This document shows positions 45,402 through 54,868 of a stretch of DNA of 64,000 nt, in pieces. The translations under genes and the position numbers were made by a program. Source of the DNA: JAMXLO01 sp963696645 (GTDB taxonomy: Bacteria > Pseudomonadota > Alphaproteobacteria > Acetobacterales > Acetobacteraceae); contig CAVOKY010000007.1 of NCBI GenBank assembly GCA_963696645.1, positions 1,674,001-1,738,000 on the forward strand, given 5' to 3'. Each line of letters starts with the position of its first letter. Within the stretch, counting starts at the first letter, position 1. The notes below the pieces were generated by a model. That model saw only the letters and a list, made by a program, of their open reading frames with translations. It did not search any database and had not been told where the DNA came from.

Positions 45402-46759
45402 ACGATGGGCCGCAGGTCTGGTTTGGACGACGGCAAGGTGCCTTGGCGGCATCTCCCGTCGTCGAGCCGAAGCCGGCGATGGTTACCCAACCGCCTCCCG
45501 GAGCGGCGATCATCGAGTTGCGCACACTCTGCCTGGCCGAGATGGACCCGACTGTCCTCGCCAAGCTGACACCGGAGGAATTGACACAGGAAGTCGAGCG
45601 CACGCTGGCCGACATCGCCACTCAGCGTCGCATCCAGTTGAACGGACGGGAACAGCGAACACTGGCGCGCGAGCTGGTGAATGACATGCTGGGACTTGGA
45701 CCGCTCGAACCCCTGCTCGAAGATGATTCGATCACCGACATCATGGTCAACGGGCCAGATCGGGTGTTCGTGGAACGGCGCGGCAAACTGGAGCTGTCCG
45801 GCGTCCACTTCCGCGATACGGCCCACGCGGCTCATGTCTGTCAGCGGATCGCCAGCAGGGTCGGACGACGCATCGACGAGAGCAGCCCGATGGTGGACGC
45901 GCGGTTGAAGGATGGCTCGCGCGTCAACATCGTGTTCCCGCCTCTGGCGCTCGATGGCCCCTACATCTCGATCCGCAAATTCGCCCGCCAGCGGATCGAT
46001 TTCGCCAAGCTCATCGAATTCGGCACGATGAACCCGGCGGTCGCCCACGTGCTGGAAATGGCGGCACGGGCCAGGCTCAATGTGATCATCTCGGGCGGCA
46101 CCGGCTCCGGCAAGACGACGCTGCTGAACGCGTTGTCGCGGCTGATCGATGTCGGCGAACGCATCGTGACGATCGAGGATGCAGCCGAGCTGCAATTGCA
46201 GCAGCCGCACGTCGCGCGACTGGAGACCAGGGCCGCCAGCCTCGAGGGCCGCGGCGAAGTGACCCAACGCGATCTGGTGCGCAATGCGCTGCGTATGCGG
46301 CCTGACCGAATCATTGTCGGCGAGGTCCGCGGCAGCGAAGCGTTCGACATGCTGCAGGCGATGAATACCGGCCATGACGGCAGCATGTCCACCGTCCACG
46401 CCAACACCACACGCGACGCGCTGACCCGCATCGAAAACATGGTACAGATGGGCAACATGGGTTTGCCGTCCCGCTCCATCCTGACGCAGATCGTCGGGGC
46501 GGTGGACATGATCGTGCAGATTGAACGCCAACGCGACGGTGTCCGCCGGGTGGTGCAGATCACCGATGTTTGCGGGATGGAAGGGGACGTCGCGATTCTC
46601 AACGATGTTTTCCATTTCGATGTCGAGGGAGAAGGCCAGAACGGGAAGATCGTCGGCCGCTATCGTTGCAGCCGCTCGCGCCCGAGTTTCCACGAGCGCC
46701 TCACATACGCCGGCGTGGACCGGATTTGGGCAGCCACGATGGATGAGGCAAACAGGTGA
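45398..46759 (+). CDS. cpaF: Tad pilus motor ATPase CpaF/TadA
   Basis: A 453-aa type II/IV secretion ATPase. It has an N-terminal helical region and then ESSPMVDARLKDGSRVNIVF, Walker A SGGTGSGKTT near residue 232, the Asp-box VTIEDAAELQL, the Walker B region PDRIIVGEVRGSEA and the His-box HDGSMSTVHANTTRDAL. It powers pilin polymerisation and retraction together with TadB and TadC. ATG 45398 overlaps the cpaE stop (ATGA); a GTG at 45383 would extend into cpaE. Its last codons overlap tadB (GTGA). Confidence 0.95.
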   Translation: MNDGPQVWFGRRQGALAASPVVEPKPAMVTQPPPGAAIIELRTLCLAEMDPTVLAKLTPEELTQEVERTLADIATQRRIQLNGREQRTLARELVNDMLGLGPLEPLLEDDSITDIMVNGPDRVFVERRGKLELSGVHFRDTAHAAHVCQRIASRVGRRIDESSPMVDARLKDGSRVNIVFPPLALDGPYISIRKFARQRIDFAKLIEFGTMNPAVAHVLEMAARARLNVIISGGTGSGKTTLLNALSRLIDVGERIVTIEDAAELQLQQPHVARLETRAASLEGRGEVTQRDLVRNALRMRPDRIIVGEVRGSEAFDMLQAMNTGHDGSMSTVHANTTRDALTRIENMVQMGNMGLPSRSILTQIVGAVDMIVQIERQRDGVRRVVQITDVCGMEGDVAILNDVFHFDVEGEGQNGKIVGRYRCSRSRPSFHERLTYAGVDRIWAATMDEANR

Positions 46760-47724
46760 CGCCCGCCGCCACCTATGGACTGGCCGCCGCCTGCCTCCTG
46801 CTGGTGCTGCTTTGCATCACGGCACTGCCGCTCATCTACGCCGAGCAACATCGTCGCCGGCTACAGGTGCGCTTCGCACAGTACGCGTGGCCGTATGCGC
46901 GCGCGACGGCCAGTGCCTGGCAGGACGAAACGCATACCACGGCGACAGTCGGCGGCACGTTCACCCTGTGGCCGTTGATTGCACGACTTGTGACCTTCGA
47001 TCGGACGCGCCAGGAACACTATGTGCTTCCCTGGTGGGTTGTGCTGCCCGCCGCTTTCCTGCTGGCGCGCTTGCTTGTCCTGTTCGCGCAGACCCTATTT
47101 GGAGATGCTGCGTTGCTGGCACTGCCTGTGGTCTGGCTGCTGCTCATCCGGCGGTTCTATCAATGGTGTGACCAGCGGCGGCTGCGCATACTGTTCGAAC
47201 AGTTCCCCGACGCTTTGGCGATGCTGGTGCGTGCGGTGCGGGTCGGCATCCCGATCACCGAGGGCATCCGCAATGTGGCAGCGGAGAGTGCAAACCCCAC
47301 CAGAGCGGAGTTCGCACTCGTGGTCGATCGGATTGCCGTCGGCGTGACGCTTTCGGAAGCCTTGCAAGAACTAGCGACGCGCAATCCGGTGCCCGAGTAC
47401 CGCTTTTTTGCCGCGGCGCTGACCTTGCAGAGCGAGACCGGCGGCGCCGTCAGCGAGACGCTGGAGAGACTGGCTGACGTGATTCGCAAGCGGGTGACGA
47501 TGCGCGAACATGCCCGCGCCCTGGCATCCGAGGCGAAAACGAGCATTGGCATCCTCGCCGCTCTGCCGGTGTTCAGCGGTACCGCGCTGGCACTTCTCAA
47601 CCCGGATTACATCAGCACGCTGTTCATCGATCCCCAAGGCCAGCGCGTCTTCGCCATGGCGCTGATGTCTCTCGCGACCGGAGTCTTCACGATGCGAACC
47701 GTCGTGAGCAGGAGTTTGTCATGA
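46756..47724 (+). CDS. tadB: Tad pilus inner-membrane platform protein TadB
   Basis: A 322-aa membrane protein with a T2SSF domain (about 170-295) reading LFEQFPDALAMLVRAVRVGI, PITEGI, GGAVSETLERLADVIRKR and a hydrophobic C-terminal pair. It forms the inner-membrane platform with TadC. It uses a GTG start that overlaps cpaF by four bases and in turn overlaps tadC by four bases. Confidence 0.92.
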   Translation: MTPAATYGLAAACLLLVLLCITALPLIYAEQHRRRLQVRFAQYAWPYARATASAWQDETHTTATVGGTFTLWPLIARLVTFDRTRQEHYVLPWWVVLPAAFLLARLLVLFAQTLFGDAALLALPVVWLLLIRRFYQWCDQRRLRILFEQFPDALAMLVRAVRVGIPITEGIRNVAAESANPTRAEFALVVDRIAVGVTLSEALQELATRNPVPEYRFFAAALTLQSETGGAVSETLERLADVIRKRVTMREHARALASEAKTSIGILAALPVFSGTALALLNPDYISTLFIDPQGQRVFAMALMSLATGVFTMRTVVSRSLS

Positions 47725-48656
47725 ATCCTCAGTTGCTGGCAGCTATGGCTCTGGCCGGACTCATGTTCGTGATAGCCGGCTATGCCCTGAACCGCCGGTT
47801 GCAACGCGATGAAAAATTTGCAGCGCGGGTACGGACCGTGCAGAGCGCCGTCGGTATCGAGACCGTTACCGCACCCGCCGACGGATCGCAGTCACCGCTG
47901 CTGCGGTTGGTCGCCGGTATCGGCACCGCGATCACGCGACGCGGTCTGCTGTCTGCCGTCACGCTGGAAGACCTGGAGAGGCGGCTGAGCAACGCAGGTT
48001 TCCGAGGACACAACGTGCTTGCCATGTTCGTTGGAGCCAAGCTGCTGACGTTGATCGGCTTGCCCCTGGTGACTTGGCTGCTGCTGCAACGAACCGGGTG
48101 GCAGTCGTCATCGCGGACGATTGCCGTGGCGGTTGCGGGCGCTGCGGGCCTGCTGCTGCCCGACTACATGGTTCGAGTGTTGCACGGCCGACATCTCAAA
48201 GCGGTCGAGCGCGGGCTGCCCGACGCATTGGACATGCTGGTGATCTGCAGTGAGGCTGGGCTCGGTCTGGAGCCGGCCATCGAACGCGTCGGCCGGGAAA
48301 TTGCCAGCGCAAATTCGGCCGTCGCTGAGGAGTTGCTCAACTCGGCACGAGAGATGCGGGTGAACGCCGACCAGCGCGCCGCTCTGGTGAACATGGGCGC
48401 GCGCACCGGGTTGGTCTCGCTGCGCCGTCTGGGCGTCACGCTGGTACAGACGCTGCAGTACGGCACGCCATTGAGCCAGGCGCTGCGCACGCTATCGGCG
48501 GAAATGCGACAGGAGGCGCTGACGCGGTTCGAGGCGCGAGCCGGACGCCTGCCGGTCCTCCTCACGGTGCCGATGATCGTGTTCATCCTGCCCTGCGTGT
48601 TCCTGATCGTCGGCGGTCCGGCGATCGTCCACATCCTGCAAATAATGCATAGATAG
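47721..48656 (+). CDS. tadC: Tad pilus inner-membrane platform protein TadC
   Basis: A 311-aa paralogue of TadB with a T2SSF domain: GLPDALDMLVICSEAGLGLE, PAIERVGREI, GTPLSQALRTLSAEMRQEAL, and a last helix at about 275-300. Membrane helices are at 5-20, about 100-120 and 135-150. It completes the platform with TadB. tadD follows 10 bases later. Confidence 0.92.
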   Translation: MNPQLLAAMALAGLMFVIAGYALNRRLQRDEKFAARVRTVQSAVGIETVTAPADGSQSPLLRLVAGIGTAITRRGLLSAVTLEDLERRLSNAGFRGHNVLAMFVGAKLLTLIGLPLVTWLLLQRTGWQSSSRTIAVAVAGAAGLLLPDYMVRVLHGRHLKAVERGLPDALDMLVICSEAGLGLEPAIERVGREIASANSAVAEELLNSAREMRVNADQRAALVNMGARTGLVSLRRLGVTLVQTLQYGTPLSQALRTLSAEMRQEALTRFEARAGRLPVLLTVPMIVFILPCVFLIVGGPAIVHILQIMHR

Positions 48657-48666
48657 GGAACAAAAC

Positions 48667-49401
48667 ATGATGCGGTTTGTCATGGCGATATCGCTGCTTG
48701 TCCTTGCCGGATGTGCCGGACAGGTTCGCCACGACGCGCAGACCAGTTCTACCGATCTGCGTGTTGCAGACGACGCGATGGCAAGCGGCCTGCCGGCAAC
48801 CGCGCTCGAGATGACGCGGGAGATCCTGCAGGCCGATCCACGCAACGTCGGGGCGTGGCTGCACCAGGCAGACGCGCTGCTTGCCATGGACCGGCCGGAC
48901 GCAGCCGAGGAGTGCTATCGGCGCGTCCTGGCAATCGATCCCAGATCGTCCGACGGGCTGCGAGGTCTCGGCCGTACCCGCCTGGCATTGGGCAAGACCA
49001 AGGAGGCGGAGGCGGCGTTCCGCGAGGCGATCCAGATTGCGCCGAACGATGCGGCGGCGCTCAACGATCTGGGGATAGCACTCGATCTGCAGGATCGGCG
49101 CGACGAAGCCCAGCAGGACTACCAGGCGGCTCTGACGCTGCGGCCCGATATGATCGCGGCACAGGTCAATCTGGGACTGTCGCTGGCGCTGGCCGGCAAC
49201 ACCGATCGTGCGCTGTCCATTCTGCAGCCGCTGGCGCGCGATGCCGGCGCCAATGACCGCATCCGTCAGGATCTGGCGGTGGCACTGGCGCTGTCGGGCG
49301 ATGCCGCGCAGGCCAGCAAAATCCTGTCAGCGGATCTGCCGAAGGAGCAGATCACCGACGCTCTGGCCGGCTATGCCGCTCTGAAGCTGCCGCCAAAATG
49401 A
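48667..49401 (+). CDS. tadD: TPR-repeat pilus lipoprotein TadD
   Basis: A 244-aa lipoprotein: lipobox LLVLAGC (Cys16), then about five tetratricopeptide repeats from residue 35 to 230. Typical helices are NVGAWLHQADALLAMDRPDA and GLGRTRLALGKTKEAEAAF. TadD resembles PilF-type pilotins that help secretin assembly. The last four bases overlap the following TadE-like gene. Confidence 0.88.
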   Translation: MMRFVMAISLLVLAGCAGQVRHDAQTSSTDLRVADDAMASGLPATALEMTREILQADPRNVGAWLHQADALLAMDRPDAAEECYRRVLAIDPRSSDGLRGLGRTRLALGKTKEAEAAFREAIQIAPNDAAALNDLGIALDLQDRRDEAQQDYQAALTLRPDMIAAQVNLGLSLALAGNTDRALSILQPLARDAGANDRIRQDLAVALALSGDAAQASKILSADLPKEQITDALAGYAALKLPPK

Positions 49402-49880
49402 AACGCGATGCCACATCGGGCGCCGCGGCGCTGGAGTTCGCCATCATCGGCACGGCGTTCGTTTCGCTGCTTCTGCTGGCAGTGGAGACCGGTTGGCAGT
49501 TGGTGATCGAGGCGGCGCTGAATGCCGGTGCGCAGGCCGCCAGCCGGTTCGGCAGCACAGGCGCCACTGTGGCGCCCAACATTGTGCCGCCGCCGGCCAC
49601 AAGGAACAATTCGATCCAGCAGATCATCATTCAGAACTCGGGCGGTCTGCTGCAGATCGCCCAACTGCAAATCGCCGAAGCCAGCTACGCAAGCTTTGCC
49701 GCCGTCACCGCTGGCGGTCCCAGCACTCCGAGCGCCGGCAGCGCGAGCCAGGTGGTGCAGTACACCTTCACCTACACCCAGCCGTACCTGACTCCGCTCG
49801 CGGCGACGATCATGCGTAAGTCGAACCTGATCCACTCCGTGCACGTGACGGTGCTCAATGAACCGTTTCCTGCCAACTGA
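49398..49880 (+). CDS. tadE: TadE-like pseudopilin
   Basis: A 160-aa protein with the N-terminal type IVb pseudopilin pattern: a short basic leader, then SGAAALEFAIIGTAFVSLLL with the conserved Glu, and one membrane helix. The rest is an Ala/Ser/Thr/Gln-rich periplasmic part. The prepilin peptidase CpaA probably cleaves it. It overlaps tadD by four bases and the next gene by 23 bases. Confidence 0.83.
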   Translation: MKRDATSGAAALEFAIIGTAFVSLLLLAVETGWQLVIEAALNAGAQAASRFGSTGATVAPNIVPPPATRNNSIQQIIIQNSGGLLQIAQLQIAEASYASFAAVTAGGPSTPSAGSASQVVQYTFTYTQPYLTPLAATIMRKSNLIHSVHVTVLNEPFPAN

Positions 49881-50442
49881 CCGTTTCGCGCGTGCGCGGC
49901 GTGGCATCGCGGCCGTCGAATTCGCCCTGTTGGCGCCATTCATGGTTCTGATCATGCTCGCCGGGGCGGATCTGTCGCTGTTCATGCGGACATCGATGCG
50001 CCTCGACCAGACCGCAACCGAGCTATGCCTGACGGTGAGCCAGTATCAGAACCTGTACGCCGGCGACTTCACCGGCCTGTTCAACGCATCGCAGACGCTC
50101 GCTGGCACGCCACCGGTCACCGGGCTGCTAGGCACGACAATCATCACCGGCATCGTCAACAATGCCGGCAAACAGACGATCACCTGGCAACAGCGCAGCA
50201 CGCAGGCCACTTTCACCAGCCAGTTCGGTACTGCCGTCGGTAGCGTGCCAGTACTGCCGTACAGCTACGTGCTGCCGACGGGCGGCACCCTGATCGCAAT
50301 CGAGGTGTTCACCAACGCATCGCCCTGGGTATTCAGCGCCAGTCTGATGGGCCGGGCCGGCACGTCGTCGATTGAGTTGTATGCGCTCTGCCAGCCCCGG
50401 CTCGGCACGCTGTCGGCAATAATTGCAGGAAATCGGCCATGA
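49858..50442 (+). CDS. Second TadE/TadF-like pseudopilin
   Basis: A 194-aa protein with leader RARRGIAAVEFALLAPFMVL, the conserved Glu and a single membrane helix, followed by a Thr/Gly-rich periplasmic domain. Position between TadE and TadG suits TadF. It is coupled by a four-base overlap to tadG. The conserved AVEFALLAPFM motif is diagnostic of the TadE-like family. Confidence 0.83.
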   Translation: MNRFLPTDRFARARRGIAAVEFALLAPFMVLIMLAGADLSLFMRTSMRLDQTATELCLTVSQYQNLYAGDFTGLFNASQTLAGTPPVTGLLGTTIITGIVNNAGKQTITWQQRSTQATFTSQFGTAVGSVPVLPYSYVLPTGGTLIAIEVFTNASPWVFSASLMGRAGTSSIELYALCQPRLGTLSAIIAGNRP

Positions 50443-51992
50443 TACCGTCGGGATTCTGGCGACGCGGATCGGTCGCGCTCATGGCCGGGCTGCTGGCAGT
50501 GCCACTGGTGGCGATGATCGGACTCGCGATCGACCTGTCGCGCGTCTGGCTGGTGAAGTCGCGTCTGCAGATGTCGCTCGACAACGCTGTTCTGGTGGTG
50601 GCGCACGACCTCGCGACTGGTGGCACCTCCGCCGACGGCATCAACCTGTTCTGGGCGAATTACGGCCGCAAAGCCGGCGTGTCGCTGGCGGGGTTTCTTG
50701 GCGCCACGGCAACCGTTCCCGTCGTTGCCAATCCTGCGCCGAGCGGCGTTGCCGGCTCCGTGCAGATGACCAGTACCGCCAGCGTCGCCCCGACACTGCT
50801 CGGCGTACTCGGCATCGGCTCCGTCACAGTGAGTGGCGCCGCAACGGCGCAGACTGCCGCGTTCGGTCTTGAACTGGCGCTGGTGCTCGACAACACCGGT
50901 TCGATGGCAGGATCATCGATCACGTCGCTGATCAGCGCATCCCAGCAGCTTCTGGGCATTCTCTACGGCGGCAGCGATACGCAACCGCATCTCTGGGTGT
51001 CGGTTGTGCCGTTTGCTGCCACGGTGAACATGGGCAACGCCCACACTGGCTGGCTTACCGGCGGCACCATCAACCAGGCACCGTACGCACCGTCCCACTG
51101 GATGGGCTGCGTGATGGCGCGGACCACCGCAACGGGAGCGACGGACGGCGACGATTTCAACGACAAGACACCCACCCAGGCCGCGTTCAGCCCGTTTCTC
51201 TACCAGTCGACTTATGACGTCTACCCAAATGCCGCCGGGATCACCTACACCACCGGAACCGGCAAGAACAAGGTCACACATCACTATTGGTATCCAGGCG
51301 ACAATGACTGGACGGTGTCGCCCAACAACATCCAGGAGCCCGACCAGAGCAACAACTCCGTTGGCCCGAATCTTGACTGCCCATCTCTGCCGATACTGCC
51401 GGAGACCGCGAGCAAGGCCACAGTTCTGGCAACAATCAATCGGATGGTGCCGGTGTATCGCGGCGGCACCTTCATCAACCTCGGCCTGCAAGCCGGCTGG
51501 TTCACCCTAAGCCCGAACTGGACCGGGCTGTGGGGCGATCCCAACCTGCCGCTTGCCTACAACACGCCATATATGAAGAAGGCCATCGTGCTGATGACCG
51601 ATGGAAACAACGAATGGTACGATTGGCCGGACGGGGTGCCCGGGCAGAAACCGCCGACTGCCCCACCCACCGGCGTGCCCGCCTGGACCGCCGACGGCAA
51701 CGCCGATTTTACCGCCTACGGCCGCCTGTTGACCAATACGCGCGGGGTTGCCCCCGCGAACATCACGACCACCATGAATACGTGGATGTCGCAGATGTGC
51801 ACGACAATCAAGGCGAACGGCATCATCATCTACACAATACTGTTCAATAATAGTACGTCAGCGACCCAGACCTTGTTCAGGAATTGCGCCTCGTCCCCAA
51901 GTGATTACTTCCTCAGCCCGACTGGCGCCGATCTGCAGAGCGCGTTCACGCAGATTGGTCAGGACCTGTCCACGTTGCGGATCTCCCAATAA
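50439..51992 (+). CDS. tadG: Pilus assembly protein TadG with von Willebrand A domain
   Basis: A 517-aa protein. The N-terminal region RRGSVALMAGLLAVPLVAMI anchors it in the membrane like other TadG proteins. A vWA domain starts near residue 147 with LALVLDNTGSMAGSS (MIDAS DxTGS) and continues with YNTPYMKKAIVLMTDGNNEW. A long insertion at about 190-330 carries the Tyr/Thr/Asn-rich segments. The C-terminus has the TadG-like NCASSPSDYFLSPTGADLQS. It ends the Tad operon; no terminator hairpin is obvious. Confidence 0.9.
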   Translation: MIPSGFWRRGSVALMAGLLAVPLVAMIGLAIDLSRVWLVKSRLQMSLDNAVLVVAHDLATGGTSADGINLFWANYGRKAGVSLAGFLGATATVPVVANPAPSGVAGSVQMTSTASVAPTLLGVLGIGSVTVSGAATAQTAAFGLELALVLDNTGSMAGSSITSLISASQQLLGILYGGSDTQPHLWVSVVPFAATVNMGNAHTGWLTGGTINQAPYAPSHWMGCVMARTTATGATDGDDFNDKTPTQAAFSPFLYQSTYDVYPNAAGITYTTGTGKNKVTHHYWYPGDNDWTVSPNNIQEPDQSNNSVGPNLDCPSLPILPETASKATVLATINRMVPVYRGGTFINLGLQAGWFTLSPNWTGLWGDPNLPLAYNTPYMKKAIVLMTDGNNEWYDWPDGVPGQKPPTAPPTGVPAWTADGNADFTAYGRLLTNTRGVAPANITTTMNTWMSQMCTTIKANGIIIYTILFNNSTSATQTLFRNCASSPSDYFLSPTGADLQSAFTQIGQDLSTLRISQ

Positions 51993-52024
51993 TCCGTCGG
52001 AGGCTGCCAACCAGTAACGGTCGA

Positions 52025-53503
52025 TCAGTGGCGGGAACCGTCGGGCAACGTGCTGAACGGACCGCCGCCCATGCCGATACCGCTACGTTCCGACAGAGTC
52101 CAAAGCGGCATCTTGAGGCCGACCGCCTCGGACAGGTCTGCACCCTCCAGGATGGCCGCGTGCAGGTCAGCGCCGGCCATGGTGGCCTCGCAGAGCGACG
52201 CCTCACGCAGGATGGCGCGCCGCAGGTCGGCGTTCGTCAGATCTGCACCGCCCAGCAGCGCCATCGACAGGTCCGCGCGCAGCAGACACGCGTGATCGAG
52301 CCGTGCCGAGGTAAAGTCGGTGCGGCATTTGTGGTCGCCGGAGATCAGCAATGGTCTGGCGCACGCTTCCATCAGCATGGCGTTGCTCAGTGTCGCCCGT
52401 TCCAGCTTGGCGCCGCGCAGATCGGCGCCCGACAGATTCGCTTCCCGTGCATCCGCCAGCGACAGGTCGGCCATCGCGAGTAGCGCGCCCGCGAGGTTGG
52501 TTCGCCGCAGGATCGCGCCACGCAGGACCGCCGCACCGAGGTCCACGCCGCGCAGGTCGAGACCGGTCAGATCGGCCTCGGTGAGGTCGGCGCGCCGACC
52601 GCTCCGGCCGCCGCTCTGAGTCCACCGGACGTGGCCGGACAGGATCTGGGCGAGACTGGCGCCAAGTTCATGGAAGTCCCGCGTGTGGGCCGCATTCCTC
52701 ACCTTGGCGTGCGCCAGATCGACCTCATCCAGCAGTGCTCCGACCAGGTTTGTGCCGGTGAAATCCGTGTTGGATATCGTGGCGCCGATAAAAATGACAC
52801 CTTCCAGGCTGGCGCCGGCCAGATTGGCGGAGGTCAGATCAGCCCCGCGCATGTTGCAGCCGCGCAGGTCGGCCTTGGCGAGGTTCGCGCGGATCAGCAC
52901 GGCACGGTTCAGGTCGGAGTCGCGCAGGTCAGCCTGGCTGAGGAACGTGCTCGACAGCTTCGCCCGTTCGAGCTTGGCCGCGACGACGACAGCCCTGAAC
53001 AGCGTTGCGGCCGACACTGTTTGCGTCCGCTGGATGTCGTCGGCGAACGCTGCCATCAGCACGCCCTCGCGCAGGTCGGCGTGTGTGAGATCGGTGCGCA
53101 CGAGTTTGGCATCGCACATGGCGATACCGCGCATGTCGGCGTCCGCGAGACACGCCTCGGTGAGATCCACGCGGGTGAGGTCGGCGCCGAACAGCGTGGC
53201 GCCACGCAGGTTGGCACGGACCATTCGGCAGCCACGCAAGGCAGCGCCGGTGAGGTCAGCCTCGCCGAGCCGACACGAACTGAGATCGAGACCAGACAGA
53301 TCGCGGAATTTGAGAGAGGCACGCCGGCCACCCGGATGCCGCATCAGAAAGGCATCGTGTGCAGCGAGAATACCCGGGAGCTCGTAGGCGCTGACGGGGT
53401 TCAGTTCATGCAGATCTGGCCGCGACGCGGGACCGGTCGACAACAGGGCGGCTCCATGGCCATTGCGACTTGCCGGGTCAGCCTGTGCCCGTAACGTGAA
53501 CAA
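52025..53503 (-). CDS. Pentapeptide-repeat protein
   Basis: A 492-aa protein made largely of A(D/N)LXX repeats that form a right-handed quadrilateral beta helix. Repeats run from about residue 70 to 460 (GADLTRVDLTEACLADAD, ANLAKADLRGCNMRGADLTS and so on). A non-repeat linker at about 275-310 (AAHTRDFHELGASLAQILSG) splits the helix in two. Function is unknown; some relatives mimic DNA or act as scaffolds. The start is uncertain: TTG 53503 is the longest and no ATG lies near it. It is transcribed toward tadG and divergent from the next gene. Confidence 0.85.
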   Translation of the reverse strand: MFTLRAQADPASRNGHGAALLSTGPASRPDLHELNPVSAYELPGILAAHDAFLMRHPGGRRASLKFRDLSGLDLSSCRLGEADLTGAALRGCRMVRANLRGATLFGADLTRVDLTEACLADADMRGIAMCDAKLVRTDLTHADLREGVLMAAFADDIQRTQTVSAATLFRAVVVAAKLERAKLSSTFLSQADLRDSDLNRAVLIRANLAKADLRGCNMRGADLTSANLAGASLEGVIFIGATISNTDFTGTNLVGALLDEVDLAHAKVRNAAHTRDFHELGASLAQILSGHVRWTQSGGRSGRRADLTEADLTGLDLRGVDLGAAVLRGAILRRTNLAGALLAMADLSLADAREANLSGADLRGAKLERATLSNAMLMEACARPLLISGDHKCRTDFTSARLDHACLLRADLSMALLGGADLTNADLRRAILREASLCEATMAGADLHAAILEGADLSEAVGLKMPLWTLSERSGIGMGGGPFSTLPDGSRH

Positions 53504-53559
53504 TCGCTTAGTATCGCCTGATTTATCCGTTGTTTACCTGACTTTTACCCGACGCCTCG

Positions 53560-54726
53560 ATGATGGCGGACCTGCTTCAGGCACAGCCGGGCACAGTAAG
53601 ATCGGATAGCGTGGTTTCAATCGTCAACGATCCTGCACAGGCCGAACTGCTCGAGAAGTGGCGGCGGCGGCACGCCAATCCCGACGCCGTAAGCATGTGG
53701 GCCATTGCTACCACCCTGGAAGCCAGGGCCTACGCTTTCACCGCGATTGCTCAGGACCCGCAAATCCTGCAACGGGCCGACAGGCGTCAGGCGATCAGAA
53801 TGGCGGTACAGGCGGAGGAGTTCGCACTGTCCATCGCGGAATCCGATGACGTTAAGAGCCCGACATGGCAGGCGATGGCGCTTTTCGTCCGGCGATCGAT
53901 CGACGACTGGCGGCAGTTGCTGCGGGGGACTAGTCGTCGCAGCGATGGGATGGGTCAGTCCAGTCACGCGACGATCATGCGACCGGTCTCGCAAGATCCG
54001 TGGGAAACTGCGCGGCGAAACTTCCCGCACGTCGACGATGAAACCGGAAGGCTCACCACGCGGATCCTGCGCGAATTCGGTGCCGCTGTGCTCGGGCGAG
54101 TGCGGAAACCATGGGACCATCTGATAGCCGTCGGTGTCTTACGATACACAGCGCGCCTGCTGCGTGGTGAATTGCCGGCGCACGAGCCTGGCGCCAGCAG
54201 CGAGCGCGGTGTTGCCGACGTTCTGGCTATACAGACGTATGCCGAGGAGGTCCGCCTGTCGCCGCTGCTGGTTCCCTATAGCGGGCCAGGCAAGCCGGTC
54301 CAGCAGGCGCTCAGTCTGACGCGCGACGCACGGACGCTGCGTGACGCGGTGCGCGCAGCGATGGCCGGTGGCGAGTCACGCGCGTCGGTCTGGCAGCGGG
54401 CGATCGACCTGCACGCCTTTGCGCTGGTCGCGCTCGACCATCGGATCCTGTTGGATCTGCCACTGGACGAAGCCTATCAGCTTGCCGCCGCGGCAGTCCG
54501 GCAGGCAGACACTGCGCTGCGAACTCCGGACATCGTGGACATGCCACTGCTGCCGCCTGGATCGCAGTTCGCGCCGGAAGTGGTGGGATTGCACGCCATG
54601 CATGCCTGCCCCCAGGAGATCCTGCGCGCAACCTGTCACGGCGCGAGCCGTAGCGGCGCGGCGCTAAAAGCGGTCAATGCACGGCGGCACCGACGGCTGC
54701 AGTTCGGTGATCGCCCCCTGCCGTAG
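53560..54726 (+). CDS. Hypothetical protein (388 aa), largely helical
   Basis: I do not recognise a family. The protein is soluble, helical and charged: a first half with AELLEKWRRRHANPDAV and WQAMALFVRRSIDDWRQLL, and a second half with AVRAAMAGGESRASVWQRAI. No catalytic or membrane motif is seen. Codon use is like the neighbours and the frame is long and clean, so the gene is likely real. A basic tail NARRHRRLQFG ends it. It is divergent from the pentapeptide gene and is followed by the ATP-grasp-like gene 142 bases later. Confidence 0.65.
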   Translation: MMADLLQAQPGTVRSDSVVSIVNDPAQAELLEKWRRRHANPDAVSMWAIATTLEARAYAFTAIAQDPQILQRADRRQAIRMAVQAEEFALSIAESDDVKSPTWQAMALFVRRSIDDWRQLLRGTSRRSDGMGQSSHATIMRPVSQDPWETARRNFPHVDDETGRLTTRILREFGAAVLGRVRKPWDHLIAVGVLRYTARLLRGELPAHEPGASSERGVADVLAIQTYAEEVRLSPLLVPYSGPGKPVQQALSLTRDARTLRDAVRAAMAGGESRASVWQRAIDLHAFALVALDHRILLDLPLDEAYQLAAAAVRQADTALRTPDIVDMPLLPPGSQFAPEVVGLHAMHACPQEILRATCHGASRSGAALKAVNARRHRRLQFGDRPLP

Positions 54727-54868
54727 CCTCGGTCGCGCTTGATGCGGATCAGTCACCATGCAGCGCGTCGTGCGCGTCCCTGGCCAGCCATTCACGGGGA
54801 TCAGATCCTGCGCCAGTGTTGGCGCAGGAACGGCTTCAGCGCTCCACGCAGGTTGACCGGAGGACGCG

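Noticed and set aside
45278..46693. A 471-codon antisense frame over cpaF
   Set aside because: It has no family resemblance, and cpaF on the other strand is unambiguous.
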